Assembly (NCBI RefSeq): GCF_014397025.1
Contig: NZ_JACJUO010000002.1
Coordinates: 1 to 64,000, forward strand
DNA length: 64,000 nt
DNA from: Ochrobactrum sp. Marseille-Q0166
GTDB lineage: Bacteria > Pseudomonadota > Alphaproteobacteria > Rhizobiales > Rhizobiaceae
Reading direction: 5' to 3'
Shown here in pieces: positions 24,664 to 34,188 of this stretch. Under the pieces are notes generated by a model. That model was not told where the DNA came from and ran no database searches. It saw only the letters and a list, made by a program, of their open reading frames with translations. A program made the position numbers and the translations under genes. Position 1 is the first letter of the stretch. Every line of letters starts with the position of its first letter.

Positions 24664-25185
24664 TTACGCCTTGCGTGCAGCTGCGCGGTTCTTGGCAAAG
24701 GCCACGAGCTTCGCATCCGCTGTCTTTGGCTGGGCTGCGCCGCCGCCATTGCCAAGAGCAGGAACACGGCCATTCATGCGCGATGATAACGACGGTGTTG
24801 AGGATGCAGCCGGGCCGGAAGCCTTCAGCGCTGCAATGGCATTTTTAGCGCTCATATTGGTGTTGAATGCCAGATGTGCAGCAAGCGACGGATTGCCATC
24901 AGCCTGTGCACTACCAAGAATCGAAGACATACGCTGTCGCTCTGCGCGGCGACCGCGTGCATATTCGCCTTCGTCTTTATCTTCGTCCGCGACCGGCTCG
25001 TCTTCGTCAGCTTCTGGCTTTGTATCTTCATCGCCTTCCGCTGACGGGTCTGCGTTTTCGTCATCCTCAGCTTCTTCTGGACGATCTTCTTCTTCGAGTT
25101 CCTCGGGTTTATCTTCCTCAAGGCGAGATTTCATGGAGCGGCCACCAACGGCAGCCCGGATAGCGCGTGTAAGCGACATCGGCAC
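24664..25185 (-). CDS. Capsid assembly scaffold-like protein
   Basis: A 173-residue protein with a very acidic first half (KPEELEEEDRPEEAEDDEN...) and an Ala/Ser-rich, basic end (KLVAFAKNRAAARKA). Lambda makes its scaffold Nu3 from the 3' end of the protease gene; here a separate gene sits in the same position after the S49 protease. Composition and place suggest a scaffold or protease-associated protein. No domain is recognised beyond the disordered acidic region. Confidence 0.55.
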   Translation of the reverse strand: MPMSLTRAIRAAVGGRSMKSRLEEDKPEELEEEDRPEEAEDDENADPSAEGDEDTKPEADEDEPVADEDKDEGEYARGRRAERQRMSSILGSAQADGNPSLAAHLAFNTNMSAKNAIAALKASGPAASSTPSLSSRMNGRVPALGNGGGAAQPKTADAKLVAFAKNRAAARKA

Positions 25186-25227
25186 ATTTCCTTATTTGAT
25201 TGTGAGGGTATGGGTCAGGCGTTGCGC

Positions 25228-26121
25228 TTACGCGCCTATCGCTGCCAGAAATGCGTTGAAGGCATCTTTTGGCCGAGCAACCGCATCGACAATGCCTAGA
25301 TCAACGGCTTTCTGGCCTCGAAATGTATCCGCCTCGGTTGCGAGAGCGGCATCAAGAGAAATGCGACCGCCGCGATAACGCGCGACGGTTTCAGCGAACA
25401 ACACACGCATGGATTCTAAATCCTCAATTGCGGTGCTGTATTCTTCATCGGACATGGCTTCAAACATGCCGGGACGCGCTTTGCGCTCACCCGCTCGCAG
25501 GATCGTAACGCCCAGCCCCTGTTTTTTCGCCCATTCGGATGCATCAACATGCATCGAGATTACGCCAATCGAACCGGCATAGCCTGTGGCGGGGATAACA
25601 ATCTGACGACAGGCCGAGGCGATCAGATAGGCGGCTGAACAGGCATGATCAGTCAGAATGGCAATGGTCGGCTTTTTCTGTGACAGGAGATACAAATCCT
25701 CTGCGCAGTTAAAACAGCCATCCACCTCACCGCCGAAACTATCAATCTCTAAGACCGCAGCCTTGATATCGTCGCGCTCATAACAATCCGCAATCTGGAT
25801 ATTCAGACCTTCGTAAGAGGTGACACCAGAGGATTTACCAACCCATGCGCCTTTGTTTACGAGAGAGCCTTCCGCCTCAATGACAGCAACCGGCCCCACC
25901 ATTTTGGGACCGTTATATGTTTTCTCGCCGGTCCAGCCGTCGCGCAGTTCCCGCATATCCTGTGTGAGTACGCCCATCTCTGGCGAAGCACGGACATTCA
26001 CCTCATTTCCGAGAACACGCGGACCAAAGGCCCTCGCGATGATGTTTGCTTTTCCCTCGTGCAGCATCAAAGGCGTATTGAAGAGGCGTGCCGCAACTTC
26101 CGGCATTGCATATGGCATCAT
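25228..26121 (-). CDS. Head maturation protease, S49 family (gpC-like)
   Basis: A 297-residue SppA/S49-type peptidase. GPVAVIEAEGSLVNKGAW opens the domain, and VLEIDSFGGEVDGCFNCAEDL is the clan SK beta-strand turn. KPTIAILTDHACSAAYLIASACRQI carries the catalytic serine (SAAY, residue about 165), and ATGYAGSIGVISMHVDAS forms the next strand; the Lys partner lies further on. It processes scaffold and portal during capsid maturation. It overlaps the end of the portal gene by 4 bases. Confidence 0.8.
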   Translation of the reverse strand: MMPYAMPEVAARLFNTPLMLHEGKANIIARAFGPRVLGNEVNVRASPEMGVLTQDMRELRDGWTGEKTYNGPKMVGPVAVIEAEGSLVNKGAWVGKSSGVTSYEGLNIQIADCYERDDIKAAVLEIDSFGGEVDGCFNCAEDLYLLSQKKPTIAILTDHACSAAYLIASACRQIVIPATGYAGSIGVISMHVDASEWAKKQGLGVTILRAGERKARPGMFEAMSDEEYSTAIEDLESMRVLFAETVARYRGGRISLDAALATEADTFRGQKAVDLGIVDAVARPKDAFNAFLAAIGA

Positions 26122-27651
26122 TTCTGTTCTTCCTCATCGCCTTCGCCCGGCTTGTTTGAATCATTGACGAAACGCGACACGACGCCCGCACTTGCAGCTT
26201 CGCCCGGCGTGACACCATGCTTGCGTGCAAAGCGAAGTTCACGCGCACGCTGGATCGTATCTTCCTTCCAGTCGCGCCCCTGTTCCGCAGATTCCGATTC
26301 CTGTGTGGTCAGGCCTGTTGCAAGACGGATGGCGGCGGCTTTCGCTTCCTTTTCAGGATCAACCCAGCCACGACCACTACCAATCCATGCAGCGCGTACC
26401 CACCCAGAAGGAATGAGCGAAACTGGATTTCTCTGACGACAACCCGCGCCAGATTTCCAGCAACGCTGCACGTGCACTGGAATAGTTCACCTTCGACCAG
26501 TCCATCGTCAGCTGCTCATATGTCAGTCCAACACAGGATGCGATATTGCGAAGCCCGGCATTCACAAAGACTTCGAAAGCAGCATTCGGATGCTCAGACT
26601 TTGTAAAAACAACATCCTCACCGGGGTTCAAGAAATTGATCTGCGCACCCTTGAGCCTGATCGGGTCAACCGCATAGGCCGCTGCCTGCGCTGCGCCCAA
26701 GGCATTCACTGACTTTCCGATATCGGAAGCACCCAACGAATCCGCCAACTGGTCCATATCAAAAGGTGTTTTGATGAACGCAGCCATAACCGCATTGAGC
26801 GATGCTGCCTGCAATTCGTAATCGTTGTAATCCGACACCTGCTTCAGCTGCTGTAAGATCGGTGCCCAACGTGACGCACCGCGTGTCATTCCTGCGCGTG
26901 TTGCTTCAAAGGAATGAACCGCAAGCGGCCTGCCAAACTCATCTTCGCGTTCGACATAATCCCAGATGAACGTGTCTCGCACACGACCAAACACATCACC
27001 CGCATGCGCCTTTCGAACATGGTAGCCAATCGGTGCGCCATATGCGTCGAGTTCAACACCATCGCGCAGCGTCTCGGAGTCCATCTTTCCCATCGGGTTC
27101 GACAAGCGAGCCGGATCAATCACATGCACGCACGTGCCGTAACCGTTACCGCCCATGCGATAAGGCAGTACCGCGAATGCCTCGCCATCGGTGAAGCGAT
27201 GACGCGCTGCCAGTCCAAGAATGCCAGACACCGACTTTGTGCGTTCTGCATCAAACCAGTTACGCGGATCAGTTGCCACATCTGACCAGAGCGCCTCGAT
27301 TTGGTCGCCGATCTCATCAGCCTCATCTTCACTGAGATTGAGCGTCCGGGCATTTGGCTTTGATGACAGTCGCCAGCCAGAGCCGACCACGTTGTCAACG
27401 AGCCGCGTCACACCTGCCGAAGCCCAGCCACTATTACGAACCGCATCATTGATGCGGTCAACAACCACATCGCGATTAAGGCCAAGGGCCGATTGACCAG
27501 AATAAGTTCCGGGCCGCCAACCGGCCATTGATGAATGATCGTTACCAGCTGCACTATAAGCGGCACTCATTGCATAACGCCTGCGTGCCGCTGTGCGAAC
27601 TTCCGCGGGCAACGGATTGCCGAAGCCATCCAGAATGACAGTTTCACTCAT
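26118..27651 (-). pseudogene. Lambda-type portal gene (gpB family), frameshifted with an internal deletion
   Basis: The first 412 or so residues are a good lambda gpB-type portal (GWASAGVTRLVDNVVGSGWR, DGEAFAVLPYRMGGNGYG, TYEQLTMDWSKVNYSSARAA) up to EIWRGLSSEKSSFAHSFW. The frame then closes at once. The normal C-terminus, AAWIGSGRGWVDPEKEAKAA through AEQGRDWKEDTIQRAREL, continues in another frame to 26118. In this family several dozen residues usually separate these two parts, so the gene seems to have lost a segment near 26395-26410 as well as its frame. A phage without an intact portal cannot package DNA. Confidence 0.75.
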
Positions 27652-27869
27652 CCGAACACCACCCTTCGCGCCCGCGTCCGAGCTGGGGCGATACCAAGCT
27701 GCGCTTCAAGCTGCTTGATATAGCTGCGCAGCCTTCCCTCATCAGCCGTAGTGTAGGTGACGCTTTCGCCCTGATAACTCAGTTGCACTGTTGCAGCGCC
27801 TGTCAGCAATTTATGCAGTGCAGTCTGTGCCTCGGTGAGACGCTGCTGAATAATCTCACGACTGGACAT
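27648..27869 (-). CDS. Head-tail joining protein gpW
   Basis: A 73-residue protein (MSSREIIQQRLTEAQTALHK...). A helix, a short hairpin (VQLSYQGESVTYTTAD) and a second helix (RLRSYIKQLEAQL) followed by a basic tail are the gpW fold. In lambda it sits between terminase A and portal B, exactly as here. It seals the portal after packaging. Overlaps the portal start by 4 bases. Confidence 0.85.
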   Translation of the reverse strand: MSSREIIQQRLTEAQTALHKLLTGAATVQLSYQGESVTYTTADEGRLRSYIKQLEAQLGIAPARTRARRVVFG

Positions 27870-27880
27870 GACTTCTCCTG

Positions 27881-29914
27881 TCAGCCTCGGCGGGACGCTC
27901 GCGCCCGCGCTTTGGCAATTGCTGCCGCTATAAGCGGATTATGTTCCTGAGGTTCGGGCTTTGGTGCAGACGGCGATTGTGATGCCGACTGAAACATCAT
28001 TTCTTCAAGATCGAGCTGCGCAGGCGGCGGCTCGCTTGCAAGGCGCTCTGCAAGTGCATCCCATTCTTCCTCGGTCCAATAATTGATGCCGAGGCGAAGA
28101 GCGGCTGCTTGTGCCTGATTGATCATATCAAGCGCTTCGTTGCGCACACCGGAGGGCAGTTCCCATTCATAATAGGGGTGACCTGCACGGCTTTTGCGCT
28201 GCACGCGCCGCTCTGATGTTGCCTGCTGAAAGAAGTCATCTCCGAGACCCTTGGCAAACTCGATGTAGCCGGTCTGTTCGGGATCTTCCTTTTTATAGGA
28301 ACGATATAGAGCGGCCTTCATCACAGAGGCATTGAAGTTAAAGAAACGGCGCTGATACCTAAGCGGCTTACCGCGCTTGTCCTTTTCTTTCTTCACCTGC
28401 GCAAGCATCGGAGCGGCTTCACGGTTATCACCGCGAACCATGATGACGTCTGTGATCGGGTGCTTGCGCGCCCATTCCCATACATCCTCAGTATAGGCGT
28501 TACCGTCGATGGCAGTCAGATCAGCGCGGCGTTTGTTGCCCCATGTATCGGGCCATTCACGCTGAACGAGCTTTGAAAGTGCATGTTGCACCTGCGGCTC
28601 TGAGATATGACCCGAGTGAGAAACATAGCCCGGCAGTGACCTGCCAGCCGTATCATCAAAAATCCCACGATCAATGACGACGCGATATCGATTTTTGCCA
28701 TGGCCCAGAAGCTGCCATTCCACGCGGTCGCCCTGAACATCGATGCCGATGGTCAGGATTAATGCGCGTGGCGGGATGACGCCACGGATAACGCCTCCAA
28801 GTTCTGCCCGATCCCGCAGCAACTCCCAGCCAATCGCCTCGCCATCGGTTTCAAATGGCTGGCCAAGCCAGTCATTGAAAAACACCTGCTCGGCACCGGA
28901 CTTCTTGCCTTTGTCATCAGGTCCGCCGCGCTGGACATTGAGATATGCACGAGCAAGTGCCTCCCAACTTTCAAGAGGCGAGTAAGCCACCCAAATATGA
29001 AACGAACGATGATAGCGTGCGCGTTCGGGATATTTCGCAACCCACTTGGCACCATTGGCCGAATCAACCATCCAAGCGCGATGATGCTCGCGGATTTCGC
29101 CACCGCATTTGGGGCAGAAGAAACCTGCTTTTTCTGGATGATCCACATCGATGTGATCGCGCATATTCTCCCATTCGAGAGCATGCAGATGACGACAATG
29201 CGGACAAGGAACATGATAGCGTTCTTGTGTCCCCTGTTCAAAATTGGTCGATATCCGACAGCCTGGAGCAATCAGCGGCGTTGAGATTTTGAGAATCTTC
29301 GCTGCAATAAAAGCCTTTGAGCGGCTTTCTGCCTGACTTTCCGGGTCCCCCGCCTCATTGTTTTGCCACTTCGACAGATCGTCCTGCACTTGTTTGCGTG
29401 GCGAAATCATTGAAAGGCCGGAAGGTGAATTTGCGCCCGCTGCCTGAATAGCCCCGCGACCGTCTGCGCGTTCCTTGTAGTGGATCGAATTGCTGCCATC
29501 CCTGCTTTTTTCAGGGAAGAGCGCAGCAAGTGAAGTCGTTTCGCGCAAGAGCGGCATCAGCTTTTGCTTAGACCAACGAGACGCGTTTTCCTCGGTCGGA
29601 TGCACATACAGAAAATCGCAAGGGTCCATGTCCATGGTGCCGAGCGTGAAGATATTTGCCAGTACAGTACCACCGACCTGAGCCGACTTTGAAATCGTCA
29701 CCATGCGGCATGCATCTTCCGGCGAGAGCGCCCGAAGGATTTCCGAGAAGAACGGAAACAGCGCCTCGTTATATGGCCCCGGAAATTGGGTTATACGGTC
29801 TGAAAAGACGATATTGCCTTTCGCCCATTTCAGATAATCAACAGGCGGCGGCGGTTCCGTTTGCTGCATCAACACCTGATAGGTCAACCGGCGCGGATTG
29901 CAGAGAAGCGTCAT
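27881..29914 (-). CDS. Terminase large subunit, GpA family
   Basis: A 677-residue packaging motor. VTISKSAQVGGTVLANIF carries the deviant Walker A loop (residues about 74-81), DFLYVHPTEENASRWSKQK is typical of GpA, and a zinc-binding-like pair (VPCPHCRHLH ... FFCPKCGGEI) lies at about 233-270. ILTIGIDVQGDRVEWQL starts the nuclease domain with an acidic metal ligand, and LTAIDGNAYTEDVWEW supplies another. The first in-frame ATG may be an over-extension; MQQTEPPPPVDYLKWA, 15 residues later, is an alternative start. Overlaps the small subunit by 4 bases. Confidence 0.85.
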   Translation of the reverse strand: MTLLCNPRRLTYQVLMQQTEPPPPVDYLKWAKGNIVFSDRITQFPGPYNEALFPFFSEILRALSPEDACRMVTISKSAQVGGTVLANIFTLGTMDMDPCDFLYVHPTEENASRWSKQKLMPLLRETTSLAALFPEKSRDGSNSIHYKERADGRGAIQAAGANSPSGLSMISPRKQVQDDLSKWQNNEAGDPESQAESRSKAFIAAKILKISTPLIAPGCRISTNFEQGTQERYHVPCPHCRHLHALEWENMRDHIDVDHPEKAGFFCPKCGGEIREHHRAWMVDSANGAKWVAKYPERARYHRSFHIWVAYSPLESWEALARAYLNVQRGGPDDKGKKSGAEQVFFNDWLGQPFETDGEAIGWELLRDRAELGGVIRGVIPPRALILTIGIDVQGDRVEWQLLGHGKNRYRVVIDRGIFDDTAGRSLPGYVSHSGHISEPQVQHALSKLVQREWPDTWGNKRRADLTAIDGNAYTEDVWEWARKHPITDVIMVRGDNREAAPMLAQVKKEKDKRGKPLRYQRRFFNFNASVMKAALYRSYKKEDPEQTGYIEFAKGLGDDFFQQATSERRVQRKSRAGHPYYEWELPSGVRNEALDMINQAQAAALRLGINYWTEEEWDALAERLASEPPPAQLDLEEMMFQSASQSPSAPKPEPQEHNPLIAAAIAKARARASRRG

Positions 29915-30567
29915 TCATCATCCTCATCCGTTTCAATATCATCATCAGACATATGGGCCGGTTCATTCTCAGCAGCTTCGCGAAAGCCTTGGGCTGCGCG
30001 AGCGCGCACATCACGAAAAGACCTCTGCAAGTGATGCAGGATATCGCGTTGCGGCACTTCAAATTGACCCGCCAGATATGTCGCCATATCAGCTAGTCCG
30101 CCCTCCATCACCCGATAAGCCATCGCAACAGCACGGGTGATCTCTGCTTTCGCATCGTCTGCGAAAATGTACCGGCCCTCTGCAAGTGCTTCCTCGCGGC
30201 GTGCTCGCGCGGTCTGCATTTTGGCCTGTTCAAGTTTTTCAAGTGCAATCTGGTCCGCAACCGCATCGGTGCGGGGAATTGTAACTGGCGGCGCTCCTGA
30301 AAGATCAAACTCCTGTTTCGATTCCTCTGACGGCGCAGCGCGTGTTGCGATCCCATTCAGTCCAAGCCGCTGAGCAACGTCCAGCCGACCATTGAGATGA
30401 CGGCGCGCCTTATCGACAATGATACGGGCGCTGCGCCCTGTGCCATCCAAGGCATCCGGCCCGATCTGGCCTGAAGCAATATACTGAGACACACGGCCCG
30501 GCGTGACATTGATCAATCGGGCAAACTCGCCCTTCGTCATCGTGGGCAACGATTGCGTTGCTGTCAT
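29911..30567 (-). CDS. Terminase small subunit, Nu1-like
   Basis: A 218-residue protein with an N-terminal winged-helix motif (MTKGEFARLINVTPGRVSQY, residues about 10-30) as in lambda Nu1, a helical linker (QIALEKLEQAKMQTARARRE) and a C-terminal acidic tail that contacts the large subunit. It recognises cos-like DNA and loads the motor. First gene of the packaging/head series. Confidence 0.8.
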   Translation of the reverse strand: MTATQSLPTMTKGEFARLINVTPGRVSQYIASGQIGPDALDGTGRSARIIVDKARRHLNGRLDVAQRLGLNGIATRAAPSEESKQEFDLSGAPPVTIPRTDAVADQIALEKLEQAKMQTARARREEALAEGRYIFADDAKAEITRAVAMAYRVMEGGLADMATYLAGQFEVPQRDILHHLQRSFRDVRARAAQGFREAAENEPAHMSDDDIETDEDDE

Positions 30568-30632
30568 TTCTCAACCTCGGGATAAAGCAGCGGCGGCGCT
30601 TGATCCCGCGCTCGATGTTCCAACTTTAGTGT

Positions 30633-30663
30633 TTGAGTTTAGGAGTTTAGCCTTGAGTTTAGG
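30633..30663 (-). repeat. Three direct GAGTTTAG repeats upstream of terminase
   Basis: GAGTTTAG occurs at 30635-30642, 30643-30650 and 30655-30662, twice within TTGAGTTTAGG. The cluster lies about 70 bases upstream of the small terminase gene, where terminase-binding R-type sites and cos occur in lambda. It could be a packaging recognition site; this is a positional inference. Confidence 0.45.
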
Positions 30664-30773
30664 CTTTGTTTTCCGGCTCAGACTGACCCGATGCAGCCGT
30701 GCGAAATACCCGCAGTCAGACCGGGCGAGGAAGGACCCGAAACATTTTGAGGCTCAGACCGGTTTCGGGTCGA

Positions 30774-31553
30774 TCATCGCTTCATCCGCTTGCCGATCTC
30801 TTCCGCCATGAACTGCCCGAACCGTTTTTCGGCAACGCCCTTCACAACACCAAAGAAGTCGATCCGCTTTGCGTAAGGTCGCATGCGGACGAACAAGTAA
30901 ACCGCCTTGATGCTGTTATCGCGTGGATCCCGCTGCCAAATTCCGGGGTGGAGGTGCGAATTGCGATCCGCAACAAAGAACCGGGCGAAACGATAATTCT
31001 TGTTCCGTTTTGTCGATGCCTCACTACGCTTGCGGTTATACCCCTCGGTTCTCGGCGTAACTCTCAGGTCAGCAAGGATGCGGACGATCAGGGCCACGCG
31101 CACATTGCCGTATTGATCAAGCGGCGTTTCTCTTGCAGGCACTGCATATTCACCAGCCTTGAGATAGCCAGCCGATTGTAGCTGACGTTCGAAAGATTTC
31201 AGATTGCGCTGTCCGCCAAAGAATTGAGGTGTCAGAAAGTTGGCAGGCGGCGTTGCGTTCTTCAATCCCCATGATCGCCCGGAAATCATAACCGTTGCTG
31301 ATAGCCTGTCCTTGTTCGCTCGCTCATAGATAACGCCACGCTTTGCAAACGGTGTGACCCGATCAAGCTTCAGCTCCATCTCTTCCTGCACTTGAAGCCG
31401 ACCAACAGCAGCAACGCGATTAAGTGCAGCAGCAGCAGCAGCTGGCATCACATCGCGTTCAAGCGAAGTCAGCATCTGATCAAAGCTGCTTGTGTCTAAG
31501 TTCAGGAAGGCGGCAGACGAACTACCGGGTGCGCTCGAAACATCAAGCTTCAT
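30774..31553 (-). CDS. Phage protein of unknown function
   Basis: A 259-residue protein. The first 60 residues (FDQMLTSLERDVMPAAAAAALNRVAAVGRLQVQEEMELKL) are helical, followed by a basic region rich in Arg and aromatic residues. The pattern recalls minor tail or tail-completion proteins of the gpZ type, which normally lie in the tail operon, so its place before terminase is unusual. The C-terminus (VVKGVAEKRFGQFMAEEIGK) is typical of such proteins. It is separated from terminase by 206 bases. Confidence 0.5.
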   Translation of the reverse strand: MKLDVSSAPGSSSAAFLNLDTSSFDQMLTSLERDVMPAAAAAALNRVAAVGRLQVQEEMELKLDRVTPFAKRGVIYERANKDRLSATVMISGRSWGLKNATPPANFLTPQFFGGQRNLKSFERQLQSAGYLKAGEYAVPARETPLDQYGNVRVALIVRILADLRVTPRTEGYNRKRSEASTKRNKNYRFARFFVADRNSHLHPGIWQRDPRDNSIKAVYLFVRMRPYAKRIDFFGVVKGVAEKRFGQFMAEEIGKRMKR

Positions 31554-31832
31554 TGTACCCCACCCTAAACATATGAAAAGAGCGCCTCGAAGAGGCTACC
31601 GTGCCTCCCCAAATATGCTGCCTACGCGTGCTGAAATGTGCAAAGATGTGCTGAGTGTAAAGGCATAGGCTTTGATGACAAAGTTCCATGTCCTCAGGTT
31701 TTTCCTCAGGATCTTACAACCAATACTGGGTTGAATTTATCTCAAAGCCACAACCATCGACGCATCCTACTGAATAGGATACTTACGGCTTTGTCGGCTC
31801 TACACGACAAAGACCATCAATGAGGTTGAGGA

Positions 31833-32126
31833 ATGAGTGAAAAGAAGCTGTTTTTACATCTTAAGATTAAACAAGATGTACCCACCTACAGAGCCATCAG
31901 TGCCGTAATGACTGATGCTCTGCGTGTCACACTAGAAAACATGGCGAAGAACCATAAAGATCTCGAATGGCTGGACGAGCTTGAGAAAACCCTAATCTAC
32001 AATGCCAAGAGTTTCATCACTGAAGGTGTTGCTATCGATGAGGAGGCTGAGAGCTTCGGGGTTGCTATTCAGGTGCTTCAGGGAGTTATAGGCGCTACGC
32101 GCGCCAGCCTCACTGACAAACAATAA
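31833..32126 (+). CDS. Hypothetical protein, 97 aa
   Basis: An isolated plus-strand gene among minus-strand late genes. MSEKKLFLHLKIKQDVP..., 97 residues, helical and slightly acidic. GTTGAGGA lies upstream of the ATG and a clear terminator follows 12 bases after the stop. An independently transcribed monocistronic gene within a late operon is a typical moron layout, expressed from the lysogen. No family recognised. Confidence 0.6.
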   Translation: MSEKKLFLHLKIKQDVPTYRAISAVMTDALRVTLENMAKNHKDLEWLDELEKTLIYNAKSFITEGVAIDEEAESFGVAIQVLQGVIGATRASLTDKQ

Positions 32127-32137
32127 GAATGCAGAAT

Positions 32138-32174
32138 GGGCTCCATTGCTGGCGATTACTGTGGAGCCCGTTTT
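32138..32174 (+). terminator. Terminator after the isolated plus-strand gene
   Basis: GGGCTCCA (32138-32145) pairs with TGGAGCCC (32162-32169), followed by GTTTT. It ends the 97-residue gene. Confidence 0.8.
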
Positions 32175-32199
32175 CACAACTGAGTTCTTCATACAGGTC

Positions 32200-32422
32200 A
32201 AACCTTGTCTAGAGCACTACCCATACTAAAAGAGCGCCTCAAAGGGCGCTCAATGTGATCGATAAATTTCAGACATAGCTCACGCTCTGGCCCTGAATCG
32301 GTGTCTCGTGATTGAGACTGTCAGGGCGGGGTCCGAGCGCGTCGCCTCAGGACTATGTCCCCACGTGCTACCGTGTATCGAGTTTCGCTGTACTAACCGG
32401 ATCATCCGTGCATCATTTATCT
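32200..32422. other. Structured non-coding region before the NusG-like gene's end
   Basis: Several stems follow each other: GAGCGCC-TCAAA-GGGCGCTC near 32230, and GCCCTGA pairing with TCAGGGC across about 30 bases near 32288-32326. No reading frame of note. Because a NusG-like gene lies just upstream in the direction of late transcription, this could hold a recognition element or terminators for antitermination. No known motif recognised. Confidence 0.4.
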
Positions 32423-33082
32423 TCATAAAGGCAGAAGAAATGCAAGTGGCATAATCATTGGAACATATTGGTTGAATAGCTCTATCTCGATGACAGCCGT
32501 TCCTTTTCCGCCACCTATACCAGAGACAACTTCACCACTCATACCGGCAAACGGACCTTCGACAATCCTAACCTTTTTAACGCCCGCAAACAGCGTAATC
32601 GGACGTTCATGATCAAATTCACCTTTTGCAGCTTTCTCATTGAATAAATTTACTTTTTCTGCACTCATTAAGAATGGCTTTTCGTAGCCACCAAGAATTG
32701 AAGTGACGCCTGTGAAGGTCAGTAATCCGGCCAGCGCGTCAGTCGTAATCGTGCATCTCACCAAGATGTAGCCGACCAGAACAGGCTCAAGACGAGCGGG
32801 AATTTTCTCATTTCTCCTGCGCTTTTTTTTACCCATTTTCATGGGGACATTTACTTCAACCCCTTCCGCTATCATCTCATCACGGATGGAAATCTCGCTT
32901 CCAGATACCCTGATGATAAGCCAAGGCGCATCAGCATCAATGCGAATCGCTGCCGCTGACCTCATACGAGCAATGCGCCGACGCTTTGCCAGCACCTTAT
33001 CAATCGCCCGGCAATGCTCTTCGCTTGGTACAGATGCTATAGCGCGGTCGATCTGGTTTTGATCAATTGCCATCATTTTCAC
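32423..33082 (-). CDS. NusG-like transcription (anti)termination factor
   Basis: A 219-residue protein. After a helical N-terminus, PWLIIRVSG...EVNVP (residues about 52-75), ARLEPVLVGYILVRC (about 95-108) and GVTSILGGYEKPF (about 124-136) reproduce the NusG NGN domain. VKKVRIVEGPFAGMSGEVV (about 167-185) is a KOW motif. It is the last early gene before the late operon, the place of lambda Q, so it likely binds RNA polymerase and allows read-through into terminase and structural genes. Basic KKKRRRN insert near 85. Start codon overlaps the end of the upstream gene. Confidence 0.75.
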   Translation of the reverse strand: MKMMAIDQNQIDRAIASVPSEEHCRAIDKVLAKRRRIARMRSAAAIRIDADAPWLIIRVSGSEISIRDEMIAEGVEVNVPMKMGKKKRRRNEKIPARLEPVLVGYILVRCTITTDALAGLLTFTGVTSILGGYEKPFLMSAEKVNLFNEKAAKGEFDHERPITLFAGVKKVRIVEGPFAGMSGEVVSGIGGGKGTAVIEIELFNQYVPMIMPLAFLLPL

Positions 33083-34188
33083 CCAATCCCCTCAAAGCCG
33101 CTTCGAAATCTTTCAGTCCATCAGGTCCACCGGCTGGAAAGTGCACGTATTGCAGCTTTCCTGTAGGTGGAAACCGCTGCCAGCCCTGCTCTTGGTGAAA
33201 TGCCTTCCAAGCATCCCACATCTCACCCCCAACCAAGACTGGAACCAGAAACGGGAAAACAGCCGTAAGAGATGCTGACACAACGCTTGAGCGCCAACCT
33301 CTGGCGCGTTCAAACATGTCGTTTACCGCAGGCCAGCCGTTTTCACGGCGCTTGTCCCACTGTATTTCAGCCTCAGTTCTGCGCCCTTGTTCAACGAGAA
33401 GTGCTTCAATTTTCGTGATCGGTGATGGCGCGACAGGCTCGACAAGAAGTAAATTGCGGTAAACCTCAACCATAAACGGATTACTGAATGGGCGAGCCTC
33501 AATGCGCGTCGGTTTTCTGCCTGCTTCAGCGCTCTGGTCGGGCACCTGTTTCCAAAGCTTTCCTTCGAAGTACGTACCGGGACGATGCACCTTGTGATGA
33601 CCATTGGATTTCAGCAGATCGATCCAAGCATCACGCTTGGCTGCGGCCTCAATGCGCTCCTCTGGTGTCAGCGCAAACCACGCTTTCAGCCACTTTTCTT
33701 GAGGTTGCCCAGCGAGGCCCGGCCAACCGTAGACCAGTTTCCAATAAGCTTCCTCAATCGCCTTTCTGGTTTCTTTTTCGCACTCGCGCGCTCTCTCCGA
33801 TGGAGGGGTATTTGGAATGTTTACTGGACTGGTCTTATCTTGGTGGACCTGCTCCACCGCCTCTTTCATCGTCGGCAGGAGGGCATGCGGCGACAAGGTC
33901 GCGCTCTGGCCAGCGAGCCGCATATTCCTGACGTTTCCATTTCTGACCACGGTATCCATGTAAGGAGACTGCAATCCAGCCAGCATCGCGCGCGGAGGCT
34001 AGATGTTTCATGACTGTCTTTTTGTCGAAACCGCTATACCGGCAAATATCAGCGATTGTTGGATAACAACCTTCGCCAAATTCATTCATGAACATGCCAA
34101 GCGTATGCAAAACGGCCTTTGTGGTGGCAGGAAGTGAGGAGGATGCAAATGCATGCCTCCAAGTCCAAGCTTTTGAAGATCCACTCAT
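33063..34188 (-). pseudogene. HTH early protein (replication-initiator-like), frameshifted
   Basis: The first frame starts MSGSSKAWTWRHAFASSSLP and carries a helix-turn-helix (YPTIADICRYSGFDKKTVMK, residues about 44-64) and AGWIAVSLHGYRGQKWKRQ, as in phage replication or regulatory proteins with HTH_36 domains. It closes at 33835. The continuation, LLPTMKEAVEQVHQDKTSPV and onward with a 250-residue helical domain, lies in another frame from about 33890. One indel near GCCGCATGCCCTCCTGCC would fuse both into about 370 residues, the usual size. The two halves may still be made as separate peptides. Confidence 0.6.
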
